A DNA stretch of 64,000 nt, taken from the NCBI RefSeq assembly GCF_005503365.1, contig NZ_SCML01000024.1:1-64000 (forward strand), given 5' to 3'. The notes beneath the pieces are model-generated. The model saw nothing but the letters and a program-made list of their open reading frames with translations, made no database searches and had not been told where the DNA came from. Both the position numbers and the translations under genes were made by a program. Of the stretch, positions 39,230 through 48,198 are shown piece after piece. Source of the DNA: Hydrogenophaga sp. 2FB. GTDB lineage: Bacteria > Pseudomonadota > Gammaproteobacteria > Burkholderiales > Burkholderiaceae_C. Each line of letters opens with the position of its first letter. Position 1 is the first letter of the stretch.

Positions 39230-40222
39230 TCACTCTGCCGTGATGCCGGCACTGGCGATGATCGCCGCCCACTTGTCGATCTCGCTGTGGATCAGGCGTG
39301 TGTAAGCCTCCGGTGGGCCTCCGGCCGGGTCCATGCCCTGTGCGATCAGGCGCTCGCGCTGTTCGGCGCGTTGCATGCCCTCGACGATGGCCTTGTTGAG
39401 CTTGTCGATGATGGGCTGGGGCGTCCCGGCTGGCGCCAGCGCCCCGTACCAGGAACTGGCCTGGTAGCCCGGCAGGCCTGCCTCGGCGATGGTGGGCACG
39501 TCCGGCAGCGCTTTGGTGCGCTCGCTGCCGGTGACCGCCAGCGGCACCAGCGTCCCTTGCTTGATATGACCCAGCGTGGAGGTAATGGCCGACATGAGGA
39601 TGGGCACTTCGCCGCCGACGACCGCGGTGGTGGAGGGCGCGCCGCCTTTGTAGGGCACATGTTTGATCTGCACCTTTGCCATGGACAGGAACAGCTCCAT
39701 CGCCATGTGCGTGATGTTGCCAATGCCGCCGGAGGCATAGTCGAGCTTGCCGGGATTGCGCCGCGCATAGTCGATCAGTTCGCGCACCGAGCGCACGGGC
39801 AGCTTGGGGTTCACCGCCAGGATCGAGGGGCCATACGCGATGAGCACCACCGGCGCCAGATCCTTCTTCACGTCGAAGGTCAGCTTGGGGAACATCGACG
39901 GCATCGCGATGGTGGCATTGTTGAGGTACAGCACGTGCCCGTCCGGGGCCGAGCGCGCCACATACTCCGCGGCGATGTTGCCGGCCGCGCCGGGGCGGTT
40001 CTCCACCACGACGGACTGCCCGAAGGCATCCGTGAGGCTCTGTGCAATCACCCGAGCCACCACATCCGTGGCGCCCCCAGGCGCAAAGCCGGAGACCAGG
40101 CGCAGAGGTCGGTTCGGGAAGCTGGCCTGCTGAGCAAGCGCCTCAAGGGGAAGCCACGACGCGGTGGCCAAGGCGGCACCCCCGGCCAGCAGGCCGCGCC
40201 GGGTCTCGAAACGATGGTTCAT
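39230..40222 (-). CDS. Bug/TctC-family periplasmic binding protein (1)
   Basis: The 330-residue protein has a twin-arginine-like signal (TRRGLLAGGAALATA) and the Bug fold: FPNRPLRLVSGFAPGGATDVVAR, VVVENRPGAAGNIAAE and LPDVPTIAEAGLPGY. Bug proteins bind carboxylates for tripartite tricarboxylate transporters. No TctA/TctB genes are in the window, so the membrane partner is elsewhere. It lies 88 bases downstream of the MmgE/PrpD gene and is probably co-transcribed with it. Confidence 0.9.
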   Translation of the reverse strand: MNHRFETRRGLLAGGAALATASWLPLEALAQQASFPNRPLRLVSGFAPGGATDVVARVIAQSLTDAFGQSVVVENRPGAAGNIAAEYVARSAPDGHVLYLNNATIAMPSMFPKLTFDVKKDLAPVVLIAYGPSILAVNPKLPVRSVRELIDYARRNPGKLDYASGGIGNITHMAMELFLSMAKVQIKHVPYKGGAPSTTAVVGGEVPILMSAITSTLGHIKQGTLVPLAVTGSERTKALPDVPTIAEAGLPGYQASSWYGALAPAGTPQPIIDKLNKAIVEGMQRAEQRERLIAQGMDPAGGPPEAYTRLIHSEIDKWAAIIASAGITAE

Positions 40223-40310
40223 GTCTGTCTCCGTTCTGTTGATGTGGGCTTGCGCCCGCGCCGGCGGCATCGCGCCACCGGTCTTGCAGGACGCGGCGGT
40301 GGGGCCGTTG

Positions 40311-41699
40311 TCAGTCGCGCGCCACGCAGGCGGCCAGCAATTCGCCCAGGCTGGACCGGGAGAACCCGAGCGCGGCGGCAATGGCCTTGCGTTGCTGGGC
40401 CTCGTTCAGAACGCCGGCCGAAAGCGTCATGAACTTCTGCGTGATGTCTTCGTCACTGAAGGGGTCGCGGTAGTCGCCCTTGGGATAGGCGAACTCCCGC
40501 ACCAGACTGCGGCCGTCCTGCAGCTCGATCGTGACGCGGGTGGGCCTGTCCGGCGGAAAGCGGGCGTCCATCGCCTTGTCGTGCACGCATTCGACCTTGG
40601 CCATCATGGCCTGCACCTCGGGCGCATCCCAGCGTTTGGCCATCAACTGGCCGATCTCGTAGGTGCCGTCGACCAGGGAAACCGCCACGGCATACGGCAA
40701 GCTGTGGTCGGCCGTCTCGCGCTCGTCGATCTCGTAGCGCGAGGTCCCGCCCATGCCATGCACCATGTCCTCCATCAGCCATTCGAAAGCGTCCACCTGC
40801 ACGCGGCGCACGTGCGCGGGATCGATGGCGAATTCCTTGACCAGCGACAAGGTGGCATCGATGGAACTGTGGATGATGTAGGCCGCCGGGTAGCGCTTGA
40901 GGCAGGTGATTGGCAGGCGCCAGCGATCGAAAGGCGCCGTCAGCACGCTCCAGTCGCAAGGCCCGAAGACCTGCCGGGACAGACCCCGTTTTCCTTCGAA
41001 GACCTCACGCGGACCCGTCATCCCGGCCTGGGCCAGGTAGGCCGCCTCGATGCCGCGGGACGCGGCAAGCCCCGCGCTGGCCCCCTTGAGCATGGACATC
41101 TGCCCCACGCGCACTTCGCCAATCGTGGGATAGCAGCCCGCGATGGCCAAGGCCTGTGCCAACTGTGCCTCGTCCAGATGCAACAGCGCGCCGGCTGCGG
41201 CCGCGCTGGCGATGGTGACCAGCGTTGTCTGGTCCCACCCCAGGGTCTTGAAGAAGGAGCTGCTGGTGAATTCGCAGCACCGCATCTGGACTTCAAAAGC
41301 GATCAGGATGGACTTGATCACGTCCATCGGAGCGCTGTTCTCCGCTTCCGCCACGGCCAGGCACGTACCGATGTTGTCACTGGAATGAGCGGGATTGACG
41401 GAGAAGTAGGTGTCGCTCATGTCGAGGTCCCGCACCATCATGCAGTTCACCATGGCCGCACCCAGCACCGAAGACTTCGCCCCGCTGCCCAGGATCGTGC
41501 AGGCAGGCGAACCGGCGATCTTGCTGGCCCAGCGCCGACCGGCCTGCACCGCGGGCGACCGGTGGGCGCCCAGTGCACAGGCCAGGCTGTCCAGCAGCAG
41601 GCGTTCCACCGCGTGAACGACCTCGGGTGCCGGAGCGGGTCCCGCCATGGCGCCGTGGATATGGTGAGCCAACTGCTCGGTGATACTTTTCGCTTGCAC
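40311..41699 (-). CDS. MmgE/PrpD family protein, GTG start
   Basis: MmgE/PrpD proteins include 2-methylcitrate dehydratase and cis-aconitate decarboxylase. The 462-residue protein carries VERLLLDSLACALGAHRSPAV, the DLDMSDTYFSVNPAHSSDN active-site region and LKRYPAAYIIHSSIDATLSL. The frame extends upstream, but AAGGAG at 41707-41712, seven bases before a GTG at 41699, sets the start at (V)QAKSITEQLAHH, as in family members. The Bug gene downstream could import its dicarboxylate or tricarboxylate substrate. A CysB-like LysR regulator is divergent. Confidence 0.88.
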   Translation of the reverse strand: MQAKSITEQLAHHIHGAMAGPAPAPEVVHAVERLLLDSLACALGAHRSPAVQAGRRWASKIAGSPACTILGSGAKSSVLGAAMVNCMMVRDLDMSDTYFSVNPAHSSDNIGTCLAVAEAENSAPMDVIKSILIAFEVQMRCCEFTSSSFFKTLGWDQTTLVTIASAAAAGALLHLDEAQLAQALAIAGCYPTIGEVRVGQMSMLKGASAGLAASRGIEAAYLAQAGMTGPREVFEGKRGLSRQVFGPCDWSVLTAPFDRWRLPITCLKRYPAAYIIHSSIDATLSLVKEFAIDPAHVRRVQVDAFEWLMEDMVHGMGGTSRYEIDERETADHSLPYAVAVSLVDGTYEIGQLMAKRWDAPEVQAMMAKVECVHDKAMDARFPPDRPTRVTIELQDGRSLVREFAYPKGDYRDPFSDEDITQKFMTLSAGVLNEAQQRKAIAAALGFSRSSLGELLAACVARD

Positions 41700-41831
41700 T
41701 AAGAGTCTCCTTGTTTGAAAGTCGGGGACCGCCACCGGCCCCTTGCGATCGAACTCTAGGTGCGGGCCACTGAAACGTAAAAGACCTGTGCGGCATGGCG
41801 TCAGACCTGTTGGTGATGGAGAAAGACGACG

Positions 41832-42755
41832 ATGAAGATCAGACAGCTGCAATACGTCCTGGAGACCTACCGCAACGGGAATCGCATCACGGCCGCGGCA
41901 GAAATGCTGCACACGTCACAGCCGGGCATGAGCCGCCAGATCCAGCTGCTGGAGGCGGAACTGGGCTTTGAGGTCTTCAATCGGCAGCGCAACCGCATCG
42001 TCAGCGTGACCGAGCCCGGTCGCGAAGTGGTGGCCATCGCGCAGCGCATGCTGGCCGACGCGGAGCGGCTGCGTCGTCTGGGCGATGCCTTTTCGCAGTC
42101 CTCGGGCGGCACGCTGGCGGTGGCCACGACCCACACCCATGCGCGTTATGTGCTGCCCGACGTGATCACCCGGTTCTCCAAACTGCACCCGCAGGTGCGG
42201 CTGGAGTTGCGGCAAGAAAGCCCGATGGGTGTCCGAGAGATGGTCGATGCAGGGGGCGCCGACATCGGGATCGGCACCGATTCGGGCAAGCGGTTTTCCG
42301 ATCTGGTGGTCTTGCCCTGCTTCAACCTGGGGCGCAGCCTGGTCGCGCCGACCGGGCATCCCGTGTTGCGTCTGAAGAAGTTGACGCTGGAAGCCGTGGC
42401 GCGCTACCCGCTCATCACCCACGGTCACAGCGGCAATGGCGCGGTGCTGGGTGAATTCCGCAAGGCCGGCATAGAGCCCCACGTGGTATTTGGCGCGCTG
42501 GACGCCGATGTGAGCAAGACCTACGTCAAGCTGGGCATGGGCATTGCCATCGTCACCACGCTGGCTTTCTCGTCCCGCGACGACAAGGGGCTACGGGCGC
42601 GCGATGCCAGCCACCTTTTCCCTTCTTCCACCACCGGTCTGGCGGTACGCGCCCACAGCTACCTGCGCAACTTCACCTACGACTTCATTCAATTGATCGC
42701 ACCCCATCTCACCGAACAGGTCGTCAGGGACGCGGTCGCAGCCGGGACGGCGTGA
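41832..42755 (+). CDS. LysR-family regulator of the CysB/Cbl type
   Basis: The 307-residue protein has the LysR helix-turn-helix (residues 1-60; TAAAEMLHTSQPGMSRQIQLLE) and a CysB-type effector domain. That assignment rests on VATTHTHARYVLPDVITRF, the block that in CysB forms the sulfate/acetylserine site. CysB and Cbl activate sulfur-scavenging genes, including tauABCD, under sulfate limitation. It is divergent from MmgE/PrpD and convergent with a TauD-type gene. It may be a local sulfur or carboxylate sensor. Confidence 0.85.
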   Translation: MKIRQLQYVLETYRNGNRITAAAEMLHTSQPGMSRQIQLLEAELGFEVFNRQRNRIVSVTEPGREVVAIAQRMLADAERLRRLGDAFSQSSGGTLAVATTHTHARYVLPDVITRFSKLHPQVRLELRQESPMGVREMVDAGGADIGIGTDSGKRFSDLVVLPCFNLGRSLVAPTGHPVLRLKKLTLEAVARYPLITHGHSGNGAVLGEFRKAGIEPHVVFGALDADVSKTYVKLGMGIAIVTTLAFSSRDDKGLRARDASHLFPSSTTGLAVRAHSYLRNFTYDFIQLIAPHLTEQVVRDAVAAGTA

Positions 42756-42770
42756 AGGACCCGGCGGTTT

Positions 42771-43574
42771 TCAGACCGGCACTTCGCCCTTGAGCGTGAC
42801 GCGGTTGAGCACGCGCTCCTGTTCGCCGTAGTCGTGCACCGCGTAGTGCATGGTGCAGCGGTTGTCCCACATCACCACATCGCCCGCGCGCCACATGTGG
42901 CGGTAGATGTTGTCGGGCTGGGTGCAGTGCGCGTACAGGTAGTCCAGCAAAGGCCGGGTCTCCTCCGGCGTCATGCCGTCAAAGCTCTCGATGTTGTCGC
43001 TTTGCGCGATGTAGAGCACCTTGCCACCGGTTTCGGGGTGGGTGCGCACGAGCGGGTGGACGGCGCAGGCGATGTCCTTGTCCGGAATGCCCTGCATGCG
43101 CGCCAGGCGCACGCCACGGAAGCGCACCCGCACGCCGGCGAGCATGCGTTTCATGCCTTCGGAAAGGCGGTCGTACGCCACGTACTGGTTGGTCCACATC
43201 GTGTCGCCGCCGTTCGGCACCACCTGCGCCGAGAGGATCGACAGCTTGGGCGGCACGGCGGTGAAGGGGCTGTCGTAGTGCCAGGCTTCGGTGGACGAGG
43301 TCGCCTTCGGGATCTTCGTGATCTGGATGACCTCCGGGTGCTCGGCCATCTGCAGCTTGCTGAGCCCTGCAGTGACCACCGGTTCGCCCCAGTGGCGCGC
43401 GAAGGCGACCTGCGCGGCGGGACCGATGAACTGGTCCCGGAACACCAGGGTGCAGTACTTCAGGAACGCGGCGCTCAGTTCACTGAACACCTCGGGTGAA
43501 ATGGGTTCGTTGAGGTTGATGCCTTCGACCGAGGCACCGACGTTTCCCGTGAGGGGCGTGATACGCAAGCTCAT
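42771..43574 (-). CDS. TauD/TfdA-family 2-oxoglutarate dioxygenase (1)
   Basis: This Fe(II)/2-oxoglutarate oxygenase has the metal motif H99-x-D101 (AWHYDSPF), distal His 243 (TMHYAVHDYG) and a 2-oxoglutarate-binding Arg in VLNRVTLKG. At 267 residues it matches TauD/TfdA, which hydroxylate sulfonates or aryloxyalkanoates. AAGGAG before the ATG at 43574 selects that start over one five codons upstream. It is divergent from GntR regulator 1 across operator site 2. Confidence 0.88.
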   Translation of the reverse strand: MSLRITPLTGNVGASVEGINLNEPISPEVFSELSAAFLKYCTLVFRDQFIGPAAQVAFARHWGEPVVTAGLSKLQMAEHPEVIQITKIPKATSSTEAWHYDSPFTAVPPKLSILSAQVVPNGGDTMWTNQYVAYDRLSEGMKRMLAGVRVRFRGVRLARMQGIPDKDIACAVHPLVRTHPETGGKVLYIAQSDNIESFDGMTPEETRPLLDYLYAHCTQPDNIYRHMWRAGDVVMWDNRCTMHYAVHDYGEQERVLNRVTLKGEVPV

Positions 43575-43610
43575 GTTGGTCTCCTTCATGTATGCGTGCG
43601 AAGGATATCC

Positions 43611-43645
43611 GTTTATTTTATCATTGTCGACATTAATTTATAAAC
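43611..43645. promoter_or_regulatory. Operator site 2 (TGTCGACA) between TauD-1 and GntR-1
   Basis: TGTCGACA at 43625-43632 lies at the centre of an AT-rich imperfect palindrome bounded by GTTTAT (43611-43616) and ATAAAC (43640-43645). On the minus strand it reads ATTAATGTCGACA then ATGATAAA, the same flanks as sites 1 and 5. It sits in the 123-base gap between the divergent TauD-1 and GntR-1 genes, so it probably controls both. Confidence 0.65.
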
Positions 43646-43697
43646 CGCGTCATCGCTGGAAATCCGGGCCATCGGGCACTGCGATAATGCGAGCCGC

Positions 43698-44522
43698 ATG
43701 CCCGCCAAAACTCCTTCCTCGCCCGCCGCCAAGCCGCAACCCGATGAGACGGCCGAGAGCCGTTCGCATGCGCTGTCGGCCTTGCTGATGCCCAAGAACG
43801 GCCTGATGATGGCCGTCGAGCAGGCCCTGCTGCGGGGCGACGGCGCGCACGCATCACCCCCGATTGCCGAACAGATTGCCGCCCGCCTGGCCGGCCTGAT
43901 CGCGCTGGATCTGCTCCAGCCGGGCCAGCGGCTGTTCGAAACCGACATCAGCGACGTGCTTCACGTGAGCCGCAGCCCGGTGCGCGAGGCGATCCGCATT
44001 CTTGAGCGCGATCGGCTGGTGGAACTGAGCGCGCGGCGCGGCGCCACGGTGACGGCGCCCGACGAGCGCGATCTTCAGGACATCTTCGAGGTGCGCACGG
44101 CCCTGTATGCCATCCTCCTGGAACAGGTGATCACGGACCGGCCCAAGGACCTCGATGCCGTGTTCGAACAGTTCCTGCCGCTGCTCGTGCAGGCCTCCAC
44201 CGAAACGCCCGAGGCCTACGCCGTGCAGAGTTTTCTGTTCAACCTGGCCGTCGCCGACCTGTGCAGCAACCACCTCGTGGTCGATCAGCTCAAGGCGATC
44301 TCGCTGCGCACCCTGCGCTACGTCCGCCTGGGCCTGGCGACCTCGCCCGAGCTGGTGCCGCGCTCGGTCAAACGCTGGCGTGCGCTGCACGCCGCGGTGT
44401 TGAAGCGGGACGTGGCGCTCAGCATCGAGATGTCCACCAAGCGGATCGGCGCCGTTCTCGACCTGACCGTCATGGCGATCCGGCAGTCGCAGCCCGCGGC
44501 CAGCAAGGGCCGCAAGCGCTAA
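43698..44522 (+). CDS. GntR/FCD transcriptional regulator (1)
   Basis: This 274-residue regulator has a winged helix (about residues 55-125; PGQRLFETDISDVLHVSRSPVREAIRILERDRLVEL) and a C-terminal FCD domain. An N-terminal extension of about 50 residues contains VEQALLRGDG, matched in the other two GntR proteins here. The usual FCD ligands (Asp, three His) are replaced: the D-x3-H site reads SFLFN and the later His positions are Trp and Arg. It lies 65 bases downstream of operator site 2 and probably binds it. Confidence 0.87.
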   Translation: MPAKTPSSPAAKPQPDETAESRSHALSALLMPKNGLMMAVEQALLRGDGAHASPPIAEQIAARLAGLIALDLLQPGQRLFETDISDVLHVSRSPVREAIRILERDRLVELSARRGATVTAPDERDLQDIFEVRTALYAILLEQVITDRPKDLDAVFEQFLPLLVQASTETPEAYAVQSFLFNLAVADLCSNHLVVDQLKAISLRTLRYVRLGLATSPELVPRSVKRWRALHAAVLKRDVALSIEMSTKRIGAVLDLTVMAIRQSQPAASKGRKR

Positions 44523-44526
44523 CTCG

Positions 44527-45228
44527 CTAGACCGCCAGCTCGCGCGTGCGCGCGTACTGCGCGAAGAGGCGCTCCATCGACGTGTGCCGCTCCTGGGCGT
44601 GCAACCATTGCGTCGGGGCCAGGTTGGTGGCCCGAACGATCATGTCCTTGGGGCCCACGTCCACGATGTTGATGCACGCGGTTGACTGCTCCAGCCGACC
44701 GAAGAAGGCGCGCCCGCCCGCCAGGGCACGCGACAGCAGCGCGCGGTTCACCCCGCCGTGCAGCACGAGCAACAGGCAGTCCCAGTCGTCGCGGGCCAGC
44801 AGCGCGTCGAAGGCCGGCAGCACGCGGTCCAGCATCTCGCCGATCGACTCCCCGTCGAGGAAGCGCTGGGCCTCCACGTCCTGGGTCGTCGTGAAGGGCT
44901 GGGTGAAGACGGCCTCGATCCGGTCGTCCGTGATGTCGGCCAGCGCGCCACCCTTGATTTCCGCCAGAGCGGGCACCACGTCCATCGGCACACCGCCCTG
45001 CCCGGCCGCGGCCAGCACGCGCTGCGCCGTCTCCACCGTGCGCGGCAGGCCGCTCACCACGACACGGTCGATGACCACGCCCTCTTTCGCGAACGCGGCG
45101 CCGGCCGCATCGGCCTGCAGGCGACCCTGCGCGTTGAGCGGCACGCCGTGGCTCTCCACCGGTGTGCCATCGGCGCGGAAGTAGTCCACCGCGCCGTGGC
45201 GCATCAACACGATTCGCCGTCGGGTCAT
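44527..45228 (-). CDS. Histidine phosphatase family protein
   Basis: The 233-residue protein has the phosphoglycerate-mutase-like RHG motif (R10 H11 G12 in IVLMRHGAVDY), a second Arg in VVSGLPRTVETAQRV and the later catalytic His in LLLVLHGGVNRALLS. It should be a small-molecule phosphatase or mutase. GGAG before the ATG at 45228 sets the start. It follows the phosphotransferase gene by 49 bases in the TauD-2 unit, so kinase and phosphatase may act on the same compound. Confidence 0.85.
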   Translation of the reverse strand: MTRRRIVLMRHGAVDYFRADGTPVESHGVPLNAQGRLQADAAGAAFAKEGVVIDRVVVSGLPRTVETAQRVLAAAGQGGVPMDVVPALAEIKGGALADITDDRIEAVFTQPFTTTQDVEAQRFLDGESIGEMLDRVLPAFDALLARDDWDCLLLVLHGGVNRALLSRALAGGRAFFGRLEQSTACINIVDVGPKDMIVRATNLAPTQWLHAQERHTSMERLFAQYARTRELAV

Positions 45229-45277
45229 GGATATCTCCGGTTGTCGTGGTGCATAAGGGTCTCCTGAAGGGGTCGGG

Positions 45278-46360
45278 TCATGTGCGGTGGCGCGACGCAA
45301 ACGTCCAGGCCAGCTCGGCCAGCGGCCGCGCCAGCGCACCGGCTTCGCGCGCCTGGGCGTTGGCCGCCACGCCGTCGACGGCGCGGCGGGCCACGCCTTG
45401 CAGGATCGCGGCCAGGCGGAACAGGTTGTAGGCGAGGTAGAAATTCCAGTCGCCGCTGATGGCCTGCACGTCCGCGCGACCCGTGCGTTCGCAGTAGCGG
45501 CGCAGGCAGTCGGCTTCGTCGGGAATGCCCAGCGCCGCCAGGTCCAGCCCGCCGATGCCGCGCTCGGTCGCGTGCTGAATGTGCCCGTACATGCAGAGGT
45601 AGCTGAAGTCGGCCAGCGGATGGCCCAGCGTGGACAGCTCCCAGTCGAGCACCGCCAGAACGCGCGGTTCGGTGGGGTGGAACATCAGGTTGTCGAGGCG
45701 GTAGTCACCATGCACGATCGCGGGCCGGGCCTGGTCGCGCGCGCCCTCGGGGATGTTCCCCGGCAGCCAGGCGATCAGCCCGTCCATCTCGCGGATCGGC
45801 TCCATCGCGCTGGCCTGGTACTGGCGCGTCCAGCGCGCGATCTGCCGCTCGAAGTAGTTGCCTGGGCGACCGTAGTCGGCCAGGCCGATCGCCGCCGGAT
45901 CAACGCGGTGCAGCGCGGCGATCACCCGGTGCATCTCGTCGTAGATCGCGGTGCGTTCGGCGGGCGTCATTCCCGCCAGCGACTGGTCCCACAACACACG
46001 GCCTTCGACGTGCGCCATGATGTAGAACGCCCGGCCGATCACCGACTCGTCCTCGCACAGCAGGTGCACGCGGGCCACGGGCACATCGGTGGTGGCCAGT
46101 GCCTGCATGACGCGGAACTCGCGTTCGATGGCGTGCGCGGACGGCAGCAACAACGCAACGGGCGCCGGCTTGGTCCGCATGACGTAGCGGGCGCCATCGG
46201 TCACCAGCAGGTAGGTGGGATTGGACTGGCCTCCGCTGAAGCGCTCCACGCGCAGCGGTCCCCGAAACCCCGCCATCCGCTCACCCAGGTAGCGCTCGAG
46301 CGCCGCCGCGTCGATGTCCTGGTGGGCTGCGGCTGGCCGTTCTTGTGTGGACGCGTCCAT
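45278..46360 (-). CDS. Aminoglycoside-phosphotransferase-like kinase (ACAD10/LvaA type)
   Basis: The 360-residue protein has the APH-fold motifs: FSGGQSNPTYLL nucleotide loop (41-52), catalytic HGDYRLDN (217-224) and metal-binding LDWELSTLGHP (238-248). This subgroup includes the kinase domain of ACAD10 and LvaA, which phosphorylate 4-hydroxyacyl-CoA compounds. A role in hydroxyacid activation is inference. The start overlaps the TauD-2 stop by one base (TGATG). Confidence 0.86.
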   Translation of the reverse strand: MDASTQERPAAAHQDIDAAALERYLGERMAGFRGPLRVERFSGGQSNPTYLLVTDGARYVMRTKPAPVALLLPSAHAIEREFRVMQALATTDVPVARVHLLCEDESVIGRAFYIMAHVEGRVLWDQSLAGMTPAERTAIYDEMHRVIAALHRVDPAAIGLADYGRPGNYFERQIARWTRQYQASAMEPIREMDGLIAWLPGNIPEGARDQARPAIVHGDYRLDNLMFHPTEPRVLAVLDWELSTLGHPLADFSYLCMYGHIQHATERGIGGLDLAALGIPDEADCLRRYCERTGRADVQAISGDWNFYLAYNLFRLAAILQGVARRAVDGVAANAQAREAGALARPLAELAWTFASRHRT

Positions 46361-47202
46361 CAGTACGGCACGTCACCGACGATGCCGGCCCGCTCCATCT
46401 TGCGCGGCTGCGGCCAGTAGTCCATCACGGCGTAGTGCTGGGTGGCGCGGTTGTCCCAGATCGCCACGCTGTTCGGGCGCCACTTGAAGCGCACCTGGTA
46501 TTCCGGGATCGTGGCCTGGCTCTGCAGGTACTGCAGCAGCTGGCCCGCGCCCGGGTTCTTGTCGATGCCGTAGCGCACGTTTTCGGGCGTGTGGAAGTTG
46601 ACGAAGTGGGTCGTGAAGCTGCCCACGTACAGGATCTTCTCGTCGGTTTCGGGGTGCGTGCGCACGACCGGATGTTCGACGGGCGGGTTCTCCCGACCGA
46701 GTTTGCGGCGGGCCTCCACGTCCATGACGGAGCCGAAAGAGTGCTCGATGCTCGAGATCGCGCGCAGGTTCGCGATCTTCTTCTTCATCTCGTCGGGCAG
46801 CATGGTGAAGGCCTGGACCATGTTCACCCAGATCGTGTCGCCACCGACCGGCGGGCACTCGATGCAACGCAGCACAGCGCCCATCGGCGGGTTCGGCCGC
46901 CACAGGCCGTCGGTGTGCCAGTTGTTTTCGTAGGGGTTCTTCTCTTCGCTGCGGTAGATCCGCGCCAGGCCGGGGTGTTCCGGGTCGCGGCTGAGCACGG
47001 GGTGGTCCTCCAGATCACCCAGGCGGTGGGCGAAGGCCACGTGTTCGGCGCGTGTGATCTCCTGGTCCCGCAGGAACAGGACACGGTGCTTCAGCAGCAG
47101 CGCCTTCATTTCGGCGAACAGGCCTGCATCGCGCGACGCATCGCCCAGGTTCACGCCAGATATCTCGGCCCCGATACAAGCCGTCAGCTGTTCGACTTTC
47201 AT
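46360..47202 (-). CDS. TauD/TfdA-family 2-oxoglutarate dioxygenase (2)
   Basis: This 280-residue oxygenase has H96-x-D98 (NNWHTDGLW), distal His 256 (ATQHYAVMDY) and Arg 271 (RKMERAGI), the complete Fe/2-oxoglutarate site. GGDTIWVNMVQAF is the usual TauD block. AGGAG before the ATG at 47202 decides the start. It is first in a three-gene unit with the kinase-like and phosphatase genes, and is divergent from GntR-2 across operator site 3. The substrate may be a hydroxylated or sulfonated acid. Confidence 0.88.
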   Translation of the reverse strand: MKVEQLTACIGAEISGVNLGDASRDAGLFAEMKALLLKHRVLFLRDQEITRAEHVAFAHRLGDLEDHPVLSRDPEHPGLARIYRSEEKNPYENNWHTDGLWRPNPPMGAVLRCIECPPVGGDTIWVNMVQAFTMLPDEMKKKIANLRAISSIEHSFGSVMDVEARRKLGRENPPVEHPVVRTHPETDEKILYVGSFTTHFVNFHTPENVRYGIDKNPGAGQLLQYLQSQATIPEYQVRFKWRPNSVAIWDNRATQHYAVMDYWPQPRKMERAGIVGDVPY

Positions 47203-47278
47203 CACATGTCTCCTGTTGATCCCTCGACAAAGAGGGTGTTGGTGTTCCGTTGGTGCGAGAATATCAGAACATTTTATT

Positions 47279-47295
47279 TTTGTCGACATGACAAA
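47279..47295. promoter_or_regulatory. Operator site 3 (TGTCGACA) between TauD-2 and GntR-2
   Basis: TGTCGACA at 47281-47288 lies within TTTGTC-GACAT-GACAAA (47279-47295), in the AT-rich gap between divergent TauD-2 and GntR-2. It is 63 bases before the preferred GntR-2 ATG at 47352. Confidence 0.6.
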
Positions 47296-47351
47296 CATTT
47301 GAGTTCAACATGCAGACCACCGCCGAAAAGTTTCGGGAGAAAGACCGACCC

Positions 47352-48149
47352 ATGAACCCGTTCCACCTTGCCGATGTCCGCTCGCTGCTCGGCCCGGACG
47401 AGCCCTTCGTGGTGGCGGTCGAACAGACGCTCGCGCACGGCCACGGGTGGTCGCGCGCGGCCGCGCCGGTGGCCGAACGGATCGCGATCTCCATCGCCGG
47501 TGCCATCGTCTGCAACCACCTGACGCCCGGCCAGCGCCTGCCCGAGAAGGACCTCTCCGCCGCCCTGGGGGTGAGCCGCGCACCAACCCGCGAGGCCTTG
47601 CGCATCCTCGAGCGCGAACGCCTGGTCGACTTCCAGGCGCGCCGCGGCTGCGTCGTCGTGGAGGCGGATGAACAAGAGGTGGTGGAACTCTTCACCGTGC
47701 GCAGCACCCTGCACGAGATCCTCTTCACGCAACTGATGGCCGAGCAACGGGAACAGCTCGCCAGCACGATCGCGCAACGGCTGGCGCAGCTCGACACGTT
47801 GCAGCACGGCCCGTCCGACCACTACGCAGTGGGCAGCTACCTGCTGAACCTGTCGATCGTCAACCTGTGCGGCAACCGACTCGTGGCCGACCTGCTCACC
47901 TCGATCGCGCTGCGCACGCTGCGGCACCTGCGGCGCGGCCATGCCACCGACCCGGCGTCGGTCGCGCGCTCCCTCCACAGCTGGCGGGCGATCCACCGCG
48001 CCGTGATGCTCGGCGACACGGCGCGCGTGCTGTCGCTGATTCAGGAGCGCACGGACGATGCGAGGACCGCATCGCTCAACGCGGTGCGGAGGTCACAGTT
48101 GTTGGCCGCCAGACCCAGCGTCTCGGTGTTGAACCCCATCGATCGCTGA
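47352..48149 (+). CDS. GntR/FCD transcriptional regulator (2)
   Basis: The regulator has an N-terminal extension (FHLADVRSLLGPDEPFVVAVEQTL), a winged helix (PGQRLPEKDLSAALGVSRAP and REALRILERERLV) and an FCD domain lacking the canonical ligands: SYLLN replaces D-x3-H, and Trp and Arg replace the later His. The ATG at 47352 (265 residues) is preferred over the one at 47310, because operator site 3 would otherwise sit only 21 bases from the start, and its paralogue aligns from this Met. It is convergent with GntR-3. Confidence 0.85.
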   Translation: MNPFHLADVRSLLGPDEPFVVAVEQTLAHGHGWSRAAAPVAERIAISIAGAIVCNHLTPGQRLPEKDLSAALGVSRAPTREALRILERERLVDFQARRGCVVVEADEQEVVELFTVRSTLHEILFTQLMAEQREQLASTIAQRLAQLDTLQHGPSDHYAVGSYLLNLSIVNLCGNRLVADLLTSIALRTLRHLRRGHATDPASVARSLHSWRAIHRAVMLGDTARVLSLIQERTDDARTASLNAVRRSQLLAARPSVSVLNPIDR

Positions 48150-48198
48150 CCCCGCTCCCACTGGCGCACCGGTCAGCGCGTCACGGATCGGGCACTGC

